From: Lachnospiraceae bacterium
GTDB taxonomy: Bacteria > Bacillota > Clostridia > Lachnospirales > Lachnospiraceae
Length of the DNA stretch: 40,671 nt
Direction of reading: 5' to 3'
Assembly (NCBI GenBank): GCA_024403335.1
Contig: JAKSSA010000014.1
Location: 1-40,671 of the forward strand
In this document: positions 9,196 to 16,330 of the stretch, piece after piece
How positions within the stretch are numbered: position 1 is the first letter of the stretch
Layout of the letters: each line of letters begins with the position of its first letter
Translations under genes and position numbers: made by a program
The notes under the pieces: model-generated
Database searches by the model: none
The model's input: the letters and a program-made list of their open reading frames with translations, nothing else
Told to the model about the DNA's origin: nothing

Positions 9196-9456
9196 CTACT
9201 TTCCTTTTTCAACGGCCGGAAGAATAACATTCTTCCAAAATTCCGAAAAACCCTCGGGGGTGATACCCGTATGGATATCATCCCCGACTGTTATGGTTAC
9301 ACCCACGCGATTGCATTTTCCTGTACAGAAACTTCCGGATAAAACAACCTCGTTTTCTAATTTTCCTTCTGCAATTTTTTCCTGAAAAAGCTCAACGATG
9401 CGAGGCGCACCTTTAAGATGACATGAGCTTCCTATGCATACTTCGACAAAAACCAT
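9196..9456 (-). CDS. Free-standing thioredoxin-like [2Fe-2S] protein (NuoE/HydC-like), copy 2
   Basis: An 86-residue protein with the thioredoxin-like ferredoxin pattern: C7 and C12 in CIGSSC, then C44 and C48 in CTGKC, enough to hold one [2Fe-2S] cluster. It corresponds to the C-terminal domain of 24-kDa NuoE-type subunits without their N-terminal helical part. It is a paralogue of the neighbouring 79-residue gene, which ends two bases upstream; the pair arose by tandem duplication. Placed directly before the sensory hydrogenase, it may pass electrons to or from it (inference). An AAGGG ribosome site lies inside the spacer. Confidence 0.82.
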   Translation of the reverse strand: MVFVEVCIGSSCHLKGAPRIVELFQEKIAEGKLENEVVLSGSFCTGKCNRVGVTITVGDDIHTGITPEGFSEFWKNVILPAVEKGK

Positions 9457-9458
9457 AA

Positions 9459-9698
9459 TTATACCCTTGCTTTAATTTCCTTTTCAAAGAATTCATTAAC
9501 GGTATCAGGAGTAACAGAGAAGAACTTGTCATCTACTGTAACACATACACCCTGCTGGCACTTGCCCATGCAGAATGTACCACCAAGCTCAACCTTATCA
9601 CCAAGATTAGCTTCATTGATGCAATACTGAAGTCCTTCAACTACCTTACGTGATCCCTTGATATGACATGAAGAACCAATACAAACTGTAACTTTCAT
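9459..9698 (-). CDS. Free-standing thioredoxin-like [2Fe-2S] protein (NuoE/HydC-like), copy 1
   Basis: A 79-residue small [2Fe-2S] protein. Cysteines of CIGSSC (6 and 11) and CMGKC (43 and 47) form the cluster site; a further Cys follows in QQGVCVTVDD. It shares the start (VCIGSSCHxKG) and overall spacing with the next gene. An AAAGGAG ribosome site lies seven bases before the ATG. It follows the kinase-like gene by 12 bases, so it belongs to the same operon. Whether the two copies form a heterodimer or serve different partners is not visible from sequence. Confidence 0.82.
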   Translation of the reverse strand: MKVTVCIGSSCHIKGSRKVVEGLQYCINEANLGDKVELGGTFCMGKCQQGVCVTVDDKFFSVTPDTVNEFFEKEIKARV

Positions 9699-9710
9699 CT
9701 TAATGCTCCT

Positions 9711-10460
9711 TTATTCGTAATCTACTACATTTACCCATGAGTGAAGGAATTCTCTTTCCTTCTCGTTGCCCTTAACTGACTGTGATGCGGCTACAATAGG
9801 CATCCACTTTTCAACATACTGCTTTGCAGTACCTGACTTTTCACAGAAAAGATCCAAATACTTCTCGGCACCGTCAATATCACCATTCAACCAGAAGATA
9901 AGATATGTTCTTGCTACATCAGCAGAAGCATTTCCCTGGGTTGCATGAGACCAGTCAAGAATATAAGCATCTCCGTTTTCTGCGATAATAATATTTGAAG
10001 GGTTGAAATCACCATGGCAAAGCTTGTTATGCTTAGGCATACTGTCAAGTCTTGTATGGAGTTCATAACGGGTTGTTTCATCAAAATCGGTCTGTGAAAT
10101 CTTACGATTCATCTTGTCTTTAAGCTTTGTAAGCAAAGGGCTTGTCTTCTTGTGAACTTCAAGCTGTAAATTAACAAAAAGTTCAAGATATTCAGCCTTC
10201 TTTGCAGGATTTTCCTGCATAAGCTGTGCCAAAGTCTTACCCTTGATATAATCAGTAACAATAGCCCACTTTCCGTCAATCTTTGTTACTTCATGAATCT
10301 TCGGGATATTAAGTCCTGTTTCTTCTACACGAGCCTGGTTTAAAGCTTCGTTAAGAACATCAGACTTTGAATATGTTTCATCAAAAACCTTCATGCAAAG
10401 GTCACCATCTCTGTAAACCGTCTTATTGTTTCTAACGGCAATAATTCTGTCCAGTTTCAT
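9711..10460 (-). CDS. Aminoglycoside-phosphotransferase-fold kinase of unknown substrate
   Basis: A 249-residue protein of the APH/choline kinase superfamily. The catalytic loop is LCHGDFNPSNIII (HxDxxxxN pattern) and the metal-binding motif is AYILDWSHA. An ATP-lobe segment near residue 80 reads WAIVTDYIKGKTLAQLM, typical of the hinge. Length is near the family norm. I take the ATG at 10460, nine bases after AGGAGG, rather than the preceding in-frame TTG. The gene sits between adhE (11 bases away) and the [2Fe-2S]/hydrogenase/phosphatase genes. Superfamily members phosphorylate antibiotics, small metabolites or proteins; nothing here points to antibiotic resistance, and the context suggests a housekeeping or regulatory substrate (inference). 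Confidence 0.8.
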   Translation of the reverse strand: MKLDRIIAVRNNKTVYRDGDLCMKVFDETYSKSDVLNEALNQARVEETGLNIPKIHEVTKIDGKWAIVTDYIKGKTLAQLMQENPAKKAEYLELFVNLQLEVHKKTSPLLTKLKDKMNRKISQTDFDETTRYELHTRLDSMPKHNKLCHGDFNPSNIIIAENGDAYILDWSHATQGNASADVARTYLIFWLNGDIDGAEKYLDLFCEKSGTAKQYVEKWMPIVAASQSVKGNEKEREFLHSWVNVVDYE

Positions 10461-10474
10461 CAATTATCTCCTCC

Positions 10475-13150
10475 TTATGCATTCTTTTTGCTTTTCTTTG
10501 CTTTGCCTTCTTCAAACTTAGGCATATCAGGTTCTTCAAAATGCTTCTCTCCGTAATATGCGTTGAGATACATCTGCTTAATTTCGCTCATCAAAGGATA
10601 ACGAGGGTTAGCACCGGTGCACTGGTCATCGAATGCCTGCTCTGTCATAGCATCCAAACGAGCAAGGAAATCTGCTTCATCGATATTGTAATCCTTAATT
10701 GAAGACTTGATACCGATAGTTGCCTTAAGGTCATTTACTGCCTTAATCAAGTTCTCAAGCTTTTCTTCATCTGTATTTCCACCAAGATTCAAAGCATCAG
10801 CAACTTCTGCATATCTTGCAAGTGTATGAGGATGATCATACTGTGAGAAGGTACCCATCTTTACAGGTGCTTCAGCTGCATTGAAACGAAGAACTTCTTC
10901 GATCATTAAAGCATTTGCTACACCATGAGGAAGGTGATGGAAAGCACCAAGCTTATGTGCCATTGAGTGGCATACACCAAGGAATGCATTTGCAAATGCC
11001 ATACCTGCCATAGTAGCTGCATTAGCCATCTTTTCTCTTGCTTCAACATCGTTCTGGCCATTCTCATAAGCTCTTGGCAAGTACTTAAATATTGTCTGAA
11101 GTGCCTGCTTAGCAAGACCGTCTGTGTAATCAGTTGCCATAACTGATGCATATGCTTCAAGCGCATGGGTTACAGCATCGATACCTGATGCAGCTGTAAG
11201 TCCCTTAGGTGCGCTCATGTGGAAATCTGTATCAATAATAGCCATGTTAGGCATTAATTCGTAGTCAGCCAAAGGATACTTGATACCACTTTGTTCATCT
11301 GTGATAACTGCGAAAGGAGTAACTTCTGAACCTGTACCTGCTGATGTAGGGATTGCAATAAAGTATGCCTTCTCACCCATCTTAGGGAAGGTATAAACTC
11401 TCTTACGGATGTCAATAAATCTCATAGCCATATCCATGAAGTCTACTTCAGGATGCTCATACATTACCCACATAATCTTTCCGGCATCCATTGCTGAACC
11501 ACCACCAAGTGCGATAATGCAGTCAGGCTGGAAAGAATTCATCTGCTCTGTACCTGCCTTAGCGCATGCTAATGTAGGATCGGGAGCTACATCGAAGAAG
11601 CAGGTATGAGCAATGCCCATTTCATCAAGCTTATCTTCGATAGGCTTTACATAACCATTCTTGTAAAGGAATGTATCTGTTACGATAAATGCTCTCTTCT
11701 TGCCCATAACATTCTTTAATTCATCAAGAGCAACGGGGAGACAGCCCTTCTTAATATATACCTTCTGAGGTGCGCGGAACCAAAGCATATTTTCCCTTCT
11801 TTCAGCAACTGTTTTAATATTGAGCAAATGCTTAACACCAACATTTTCAGAAACTGAGTTTCCGCCCCATGAACCACAGCCAAGGGTCAATGAAGGAGCA
11901 AGCTTAAAGTTATAAAGGTCACCAATACCACCATGTGAAGAAGGTGTGTTAACGAGGATACGGCAGGTCTTCATGCGTGCAGCAAACTCGTCAAGCTTAG
12001 CCTGTTCAGTTCTAACATTAAGATAAATTGATGAAGTATGGCCATAACCACCATCAGCAATAAGATGTTCTGCCTTTGAGAAAGCATCCTGGATATCAGT
12101 TGCGCGATACATTGCAAGTACAGGTGAAAGCTTTTCATGTGCAAATTCTTCTGCAAGTTCAACACTTTCAACTTCACCGATAATAATCTTTGTTCCTTCA
12201 GGAACCTTAACATTTGCAAGTTCAGCAATCTTTGCAGCCTTCTGTCCAACGATCTTTGCATTCAAAGCACCATTGATAAGGATTGTCTTACGAACCTTTT
12301 CTGTTTCTTCAGGATTAAGGAAATAGCAGCCTCTTGTTGCAAATTCCTTCTTAACAGCATCATAAACCTTGTCAAGAACGATAACTGACTGTTCTGATGC
12401 ACAAATCATACCATTATCAAAAGTCTTTGAGTGAATGATTGAGTTTACTGCCAAAACGATATCTGCAGTGTCATCAATAATAGCAGGTGTATTTCCGGCA
12501 CCTACACCCAAAGCAGGCTTACCTGAAGAATATGCGGCCTTAACCATTCCGGGACCACCTGTTGCAAGGATAATATCTGCTTCCTTCATTAAAAGGTTTG
12601 TCATATCAAGTGAAGGAACATCAATCCAGTCAATAATACCCTCAGGAGCTCCTGCCTTAACTGCAGCTTCCAAAACGAGCTTTGCAGCAGCGATTGTTGA
12701 CTTCTTAGCTCTCGGATGAGGACTGATTACAACAGCATTTCTTGTCTTTAATGCAATAAGTGTTTTGAAGATTGCTGTTGAAGTAGGATTAGTTGTAGGA
12801 ATAACTGCACAGATAACACCGATAGGTTCTGCAACCTTCTTTGTACCAAATGCCTTATCTTCTTCCAATACTCCACAGGTCTTTGTGTTCTTGTAAGCGT
12901 TGTAGATATATTCAGCTGCATAGTTGTTCTTGATAACCTTATCTTCTACAACACCCATGCCTGTTTCTTCTACAGCCATCTTTGCAAGAGGAATTCTTGC
13001 CTGATTAGCAGCGATAGCAGCAGCCTTAAAGATTGCATCAACCTGCTCCTGTGTATAGGTAGCAAATTTCTTCTGTGCCTGTCTTACTCTTTCAAGAGCA
13101 GCTTCTAAGGCTTCTACGCTGTCAATGATTTTGCGTTCCTGATTTTCCAT
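10475..13150 (-). CDS. adhE: Bifunctional acetaldehyde-CoA/alcohol dehydrogenase AdhE
   Basis: An 891-residue fusion that reduces acetyl-CoA to acetaldehyde and then ethanol with two NADH, in the cytoplasm; AdhE commonly forms spirosome filaments. The N-terminal aldehyde dehydrogenase domain (about 1-440) has the active Cys in NGMICASEQS. The C-terminal iron alcohol dehydrogenase domain (about 455-870) has GGGSAMDAGK for NAD and VCHSMAHKLGAFHHLPHG carrying metal-ligand histidines. The start is the ATG at 13150 (MENQERK): the GGAGGG site (13155-13160) covers the in-frame ATG at 13162, so that longer start would destroy its own ribosome site. It begins 19 bases after rex and shares its strand, which fits control by Rex. 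No frameshift or missing active-site residue is seen. Confidence 0.96.
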   Translation of the reverse strand: MENQERKIIDSVEALEAALERVRQAQKKFATYTQEQVDAIFKAAAIAANQARIPLAKMAVEETGMGVVEDKVIKNNYAAEYIYNAYKNTKTCGVLEEDKAFGTKKVAEPIGVICAVIPTTNPTSTAIFKTLIALKTRNAVVISPHPRAKKSTIAAAKLVLEAAVKAGAPEGIIDWIDVPSLDMTNLLMKEADIILATGGPGMVKAAYSSGKPALGVGAGNTPAIIDDTADIVLAVNSIIHSKTFDNGMICASEQSVIVLDKVYDAVKKEFATRGCYFLNPEETEKVRKTILINGALNAKIVGQKAAKIAELANVKVPEGTKIIIGEVESVELAEEFAHEKLSPVLAMYRATDIQDAFSKAEHLIADGGYGHTSSIYLNVRTEQAKLDEFAARMKTCRILVNTPSSHGGIGDLYNFKLAPSLTLGCGSWGGNSVSENVGVKHLLNIKTVAERRENMLWFRAPQKVYIKKGCLPVALDELKNVMGKKRAFIVTDTFLYKNGYVKPIEDKLDEMGIAHTCFFDVAPDPTLACAKAGTEQMNSFQPDCIIALGGGSAMDAGKIMWVMYEHPEVDFMDMAMRFIDIRKRVYTFPKMGEKAYFIAIPTSAGTGSEVTPFAVITDEQSGIKYPLADYELMPNMAIIDTDFHMSAPKGLTAASGIDAVTHALEAYASVMATDYTDGLAKQALQTIFKYLPRAYENGQNDVEAREKMANAATMAGMAFANAFLGVCHSMAHKLGAFHHLPHGVANALMIEEVLRFNAAEAPVKMGTFSQYDHPHTLARYAEVADALNLGGNTDEEKLENLIKAVNDLKATIGIKSSIKDYNIDEADFLARLDAMTEQAFDDQCTGANPRYPLMSEIKQMYLNAYYGEKHFEEPDMPKFEEGKAKKSKKNA

Positions 13151-13168
13151 ATTACCCTCCATAGAAAT

Positions 13169-13197
13169 ATTATACAGTTTTTTGTTTTAAATGTGCA
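13169..13197 (-). promoter_or_regulatory. Possible internal adhE promoter overlapping the end of rex
   Basis: Minus strand: perfect TATAAT (13169-13174) preceded after 17 bases by TGCACA (13192-13197; 4 of 6). It overlaps the rex stop codon and would give adhE a ~13-base leader, barely enough for the GGAGGG site. It could let adhE be expressed apart from rex, but the -35 is weak. Confidence 0.33.
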
Positions 13198-13760
13198 AGT
13201 GACAAGGCAAGATTTTCATAATGAACTGCTATGCCATCAGGTAAATTTAATGACTTGGCCGAGAAACAAAGAATAGCTTTTATTCCGGCTTTCACCATTT
13301 TTTCCGAAGCCTCCTGCGCATATTCAGGCGGAACGGTTAAAATACCGATTTCAACCTGATGTAATGAGCAGTAAGAAGCCAGCTCCTCCATCGGAAGAAT
13401 GTTATCTCCGATGACCTCTAAAGAGCTGTCAAAAGCTGTCCTGACTAAAAGTCCGTATTCCGAAAAACCATCAAAGGAAAGTAATGCCTTTCCCAATTTT
13501 CCGGCACCAATGATTACGGCTTCACTTTTCTGTTTCTTGCCAAGCGCATGTTCAATGCTGCTTTTTAAATCATCAATGTTGTAACCGGTTTTTGGTTTTC
13601 CGTTACCGCAAACAGAAGACAAATCTTTTCTGACCTGCACCTCACCAAGATGGAGTCCTTTAGCGATTGCCGTTGCAGAAATATCTGTTACAAAACTTTC
13701 CTGCTGCCTTAAGTATTCAAGATACTCAGGCAACCTGCTTAGTGTTGCTTTTGAAATCAC
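13170..13760 (-). CDS. rex: Redox-sensing transcriptional repressor Rex
   Basis: A 196-residue repressor that binds DNA when NADH/NAD+ is low and lets go when NADH rises. An N-terminal winged helix (ISKATLSRLPEYLEYL ... LGEVQVRKDLSSVC, about 2-60) is followed by a Rossmann NAD(H) domain with GAGKLG at 85-90. I choose the GTG at 13760 because ISKATLSRLP is the conserved beginning of the family and an AGAGGGGGGG site lies eight bases upstream; an in-frame GTG at 13799 would add 13 residues not typical of Rex. As first gene of the operon it probably controls its own transcript along with adhE and the hydrogenase genes. A perfect 16-base palindrome lies upstream, but I found no convincing canonical Rex box. 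Confidence 0.92.
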   Translation of the reverse strand: MISKATLSRLPEYLEYLRQQESFVTDISATAIAKGLHLGEVQVRKDLSSVCGNGKPKTGYNIDDLKSSIEHALGKKQKSEAVIIGAGKLGKALLSFDGFSEYGLLVRTAFDSSLEVIGDNILPMEELASYCSLHQVEIGILTVPPEYAQEASEKMVKAGIKAILCFSAKSLNLPDGIAVHYENLALSLAHLKQKTV

Positions 13761-13768
13761 TTTTGGCA

Positions 13769-13778
13769 CCCCCCCTCT
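13769..13778 (-). promoter_or_regulatory. Ribosome binding site of rex inside a G7 homopolymer
   Basis: The minus strand reads AGAGGGGGGGTGCC ahead of the GTG start at 13760. The seven-G run is the Shine-Dalgarno core; a gain or loss of one G would change its strength and its spacing to the start. Confidence 0.6.
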
Positions 13779-13843
13779 TTGATACTGACAATTTATCACA
13801 TGTCTTGCAATATCTGAAATGTAGTTTTTACATATCAGTATTG

Positions 13844-13859
13844 TATATATCGATATATA
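13844..13859. other. Perfect 16-base palindrome upstream of rex
   Basis: TATATATCGATATATA is a perfect inverted repeat centred on CG, 84 bases before the rex start and 45 bases after the lysR stop. It has the size of a dimer operator. It lacks the TTGT/ACAA ends of a standard Rex site, so its binder is unknown; a role as an AT-rich promoter part is equally possible. Confidence 0.4.
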
Positions 13860-13896
13860 GCAGAACGATAGTCGTATAATTAAGGATAACAGGTCT

Positions 13897-14823
13897 TTAA
13901 TTGCCGAATAAATGGCGCTTTACCTCACAAAGCTCAGTTATAAAGCGCTTATCAATATCAGTGAATTTATAGTCTTTTTTATATATCATCATATCCTTAT
14001 AGATTTTTTTATTGTCAACGCAACGGCGCGTAACCAAACCATACCGCTCAAGCATCTCTTTGGGAGTATCAGATACCCACATAAAAGCATATGGATCTTT
14101 TGACAATAATTCAAATTCACTGGCCCGTTCAAAAACGAATATGCGGCGTTCTATGTCAGGCAGTTCTTCCTTCTTTACTTCCGAAAGCGGCATTGAAGGT
14201 ACATAAGGATCTGCATGAGCTATTTCAATCAAATCTTTTAAATCGGAAAACTTTATTTCAGATAAATTTGCTAAAGGAGATTTTCGATTCATTATAAGCA
14301 CATAGGAAAATTCAGCTACGAGTTCACTGGCAAGACCTTTAGTTTCAAACATTTCCTTATAGTACTTATCATACTGACCGGCATATCTTACAATACCAAG
14401 ACGGTAGTTTTCTTCCAAAATGTTCTTGACTGCACGCATGGCATTGGTTTCTCTGTAAAACATTTCCATACCTGCTTCTTTTCCTATCTGAGCGGCAAAA
14501 TTTGAAAAGGCTTCTGAAATATAACTTGCCCTCGGAGCAGAAATCGAAAAATGAAGTTTGTTTGCTCCGTCAGTTCTGAACATGTTCTCAACAGCATCCA
14601 CCTGCTTTAATATTTTGTTCGCATATTCAAGAAACCTCTCGCCTTCAGGTGTCAGTTTCATACCTCTTGAAGATCTCTCGAATATTGCAACTCCCAAGGA
14701 ATATTCCAAATCCTTTATTGCACGCGAAAGATTCGGCTGGTCGATATACAGTTTTTCAGCAGCCTTATTTATAGAACCGCTTGCTGCTACTTCAACGGCA
14801 TACTTCAAATAAAGTAAATTCAT
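13897..14823 (-). CDS. LysR-family transcriptional regulator
   Basis: A 308-residue regulator. Residues 1-65 form the winged helix-turn-helix (LLYLKYAVEVAASGSINKAA ... QPNLSRAIKDLE, then a short wing), and residues about 90-295 the periplasmic-binding-protein-like effector domain. It lies between the aldo/keto reductase gene (150 bases upstream) and rex (136 bases downstream), all on the same strand, so the usual divergent target is absent. A GGAGG site sits five bases before the ATG. The leader (14824-14900) can form overlapping weak hairpins but has no clear promoter. Its target and effector are unknown; the neighbouring reductase or the rex-adhE operon are the natural candidates. Confidence 0.85.
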   Translation of the reverse strand: MNLLYLKYAVEVAASGSINKAAEKLYIDQPNLSRAIKDLEYSLGVAIFERSSRGMKLTPEGERFLEYANKILKQVDAVENMFRTDGANKLHFSISAPRASYISEAFSNFAAQIGKEAGMEMFYRETNAMRAVKNILEENYRLGIVRYAGQYDKYYKEMFETKGLASELVAEFSYVLIMNRKSPLANLSEIKFSDLKDLIEIAHADPYVPSMPLSEVKKEELPDIERRIFVFERASEFELLSKDPYAFMWVSDTPKEMLERYGLVTRRCVDNKKIYKDMMIYKKDYKFTDIDKRFITELCEVKRHLFGN

Positions 14824-14916
14824 CTAAACCTCCGAAAAACAAAATTACAATTATGTTTTAACTGCTCCACAGTTGAGCTTTTTCACTTAATCTGTTTTGT
14901 ACTTAATATGTTTTTT

Positions 14917-14984
14917 CAGCTTAATCCTCTTTACAGCTTATTTTCACAGCTTAATCTTCTTTTCAGCTTATTTTCACAGCTTAA
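14917..14984. repeat. 30-base tandem repeat running out of the aldo/keto reductase stop codon
   Basis: Two 30-base units (14917-14946 and 14947-14976, two mismatches) plus eight bases of a third (14977-14984). The second unit contains the TGA stop and the third the preceding codons of the gene ending at 14974. The unit itself contains the word CAGCTTA twice. Confidence 0.75.
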
Positions 14985-16233
14985 ACTGCTTTGCCTCTTC
15001 CTCTCTTGCCTTGCTGATTTCACGCCATTTAGGCAAAGCTTTCATCTTTTCTGCAAGCCATTCAAGTTCTGAAGGTATGTTAATCTTCTGAGGACAGATA
15101 TTGGCACATGCGCCACATTTGATACATACATCAGGCTTCTTGTCCTCCGGCAAAAACTCAATAACCATTGCAGAATTTGTTGTCATTGCTACCTGAAGCT
15201 CATTTCTTACCTGAAGCATTGTAGGAATATCAAGTCCCATCGGACAGCCTTCAACACAGTATTTGCAGGCAGTACAGGGAACAGAGGCTTTCATTTCCTC
15301 AGCATATGCGTAAAGCAGTTTTACTTCCTTATCATTAAGCGGTTTATAATTGTTAAAGGTCTTAAGATTATCTTCAACCTGATAATATTCTGTCATACCG
15401 CTTAAGATAACCTTTACACTTTCATCAATTCCCAAAAGCCATCTGAAGCCATAAGATGCTGCAGAACCTTTCTCTTCTGAAGCTGCGTTTACTAAAGCAT
15501 TTTCATTTGAAACTGCATCTTCTGTGCTCTTGCTTTCTGTTTTCTCTTCTGAAGCTGCCTCATACAACATGGCAAGCTTATCCTCGCTGAGTTTAGCCAG
15601 CTTACCACCTCTTACAGGCTCCATTACAATAATTGGAATATTGTACTTTTTAAGCAGCTCAACCTTCTTGTCAGCATTCTGTAAAGTCCAGTCAAGGTAA
15701 TTAAGCTGAATCTGGCAAAAATCCATCTTATCACCATACTTCTCCAAAATCTTTTCAAGACATTCAAGCTGCGCATGTGTTGAAAAACCAAGATGTTTGA
15801 TTTTTCCCTCTGCTTTCTGTTTTACAAAATAATCTATAATTCCATATTCCGGATTGTCATAAACAGGAAGTGAGCTTTCACATACATTGTGAAGCAAATA
15901 AAAGTCGAAATAATCAACATTACATTTTTTTAACTGAATAGCAAAGGTTTCTGCCGGATCATACTTTGAAGCAACCTGATGCCCGGGATATTTATTTGCA
16001 AGAAAGTAGCTTTTCCTGTCATACTTTGATAAGCATTTTCCCAAAACTATTTCGGATTTTCCTCCATGATAGGGAAATGCCGTATCGTAGTAATTTACGC
16101 CACTTTTCATGCATAAATCTACCATTTCCTCTGTTTTCTTTTCATCTATTTCTCCGTTTGCAAGCTGTGGTAGACGCATAGCTCCAAATCCAAGTGCAGA
16201 AACTTCTGCATCTCCTAATTTCCTGTAAATCAT
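14974..16233 (-). CDS. Aldo/keto reductase with C-terminal 2x[4Fe-4S] ferredoxin domain
   Basis: A 419-residue cytoplasmic oxidoreductase. The N-terminal part is an AKR barrel with catalytic-type residues in YDTAFPYHGG (Tyr), FLANKYPG (Lys) and DFYLLHNV (His). The C-terminal part (about 320-395) has two ferredoxin motifs, CTACKYCVEGCP and CIKCGACANICP, a fusion common in anaerobes and thought to link NAD(P)H and ferredoxin electrons; substrate unknown. A Ser/Glu/Lys-rich insert sits near residues 222-256 before SYGFRWLL, bounded by AASEEK on both sides, the two copies being encoded by an identical 18-base sequence (15469-15486 and 15541-15558). An AAGGAG site precedes the ATG. It is transcribed from its own promoter just after the terminator of the preceding gene. 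Confidence 0.86.
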   Translation of the reverse strand: MIYRKLGDAEVSALGFGAMRLPQLANGEIDEKKTEEMVDLCMKSGVNYYDTAFPYHGGKSEIVLGKCLSKYDRKSYFLANKYPGHQVASKYDPAETFAIQLKKCNVDYFDFYLLHNVCESSLPVYDNPEYGIIDYFVKQKAEGKIKHLGFSTHAQLECLEKILEKYGDKMDFCQIQLNYLDWTLQNADKKVELLKKYNIPIIVMEPVRGGKLAKLSEDKLAMLYEAASEEKTESKSTEDAVSNENALVNAASEEKGSAASYGFRWLLGIDESVKVILSGMTEYYQVEDNLKTFNNYKPLNDKEVKLLYAYAEEMKASVPCTACKYCVEGCPMGLDIPTMLQVRNELQVAMTTNSAMVIEFLPEDKKPDVCIKCGACANICPQKINIPSELEWLAEKMKALPKWREISKAREEEAKQFKL

Positions 16234-16260
16234 CGTTTTCTCCTTACTTCATTTTTACTG

Positions 16261-16290
16261 AAAATAGCATTTTTTTAGTTGTTTTGTCAA
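16261..16290 (-). promoter_or_regulatory. Promoter of the aldo/keto reductase gene
   Basis: Minus strand: perfect -35 TTGACA (16285-16290), 18-base spacer ending TGC, -10 TATTTT (16261-16266), i.e. an extended -10. It starts right after the T-tract of the upstream terminator, about 30 bases before the ATG. Confidence 0.62.
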
Positions 16291-16291
16291 G

Positions 16292-16319
16292 TAAAACAAA
16301 AGCACCCTTAACGGATGCT
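16292..16319 (-). terminator. Intrinsic terminator of the membrane-anchored unknown gene
   Basis: Minus strand: a seven-base-pair stem (16313-16319 with 16301-16307, one G-U pair), five-base loop, followed by TTTGTTTTA. It lies 11 bases after the stop codon of the gene at 16331. Confidence 0.75.
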
Positions 16320-16330
16320 TTGCCAATTAA

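Noticed and set aside
9445..9456. TATAAT between the two [2Fe-2S] genes as an internal promoter
   Set aside because: It is part of the stop/ribosome-site spacer and has no -35 at a suitable distance.
9711..10460. Antibiotic resistance (aminoglycoside phosphotransferase) gene
   Set aside because: Only the fold motifs are shared; there is no resistance-gene signature and it is embedded in a fermentation/redox operon.
13151..13162. Longer adhE start at 13162
   Set aside because: That ATG overlaps the GGAGGG ribosome site that serves the ATG at 13150 and has no site of its own.
13173..13199. TTGCACATTTAAAACAA between rex and adhE as a Rex operator
   Set aside because: Only the outer TTG/CAA triplets and a few inner bases agree with the TTGT-N-ACAA palindrome; the two halves do not pair, and it overlaps the rex coding end.
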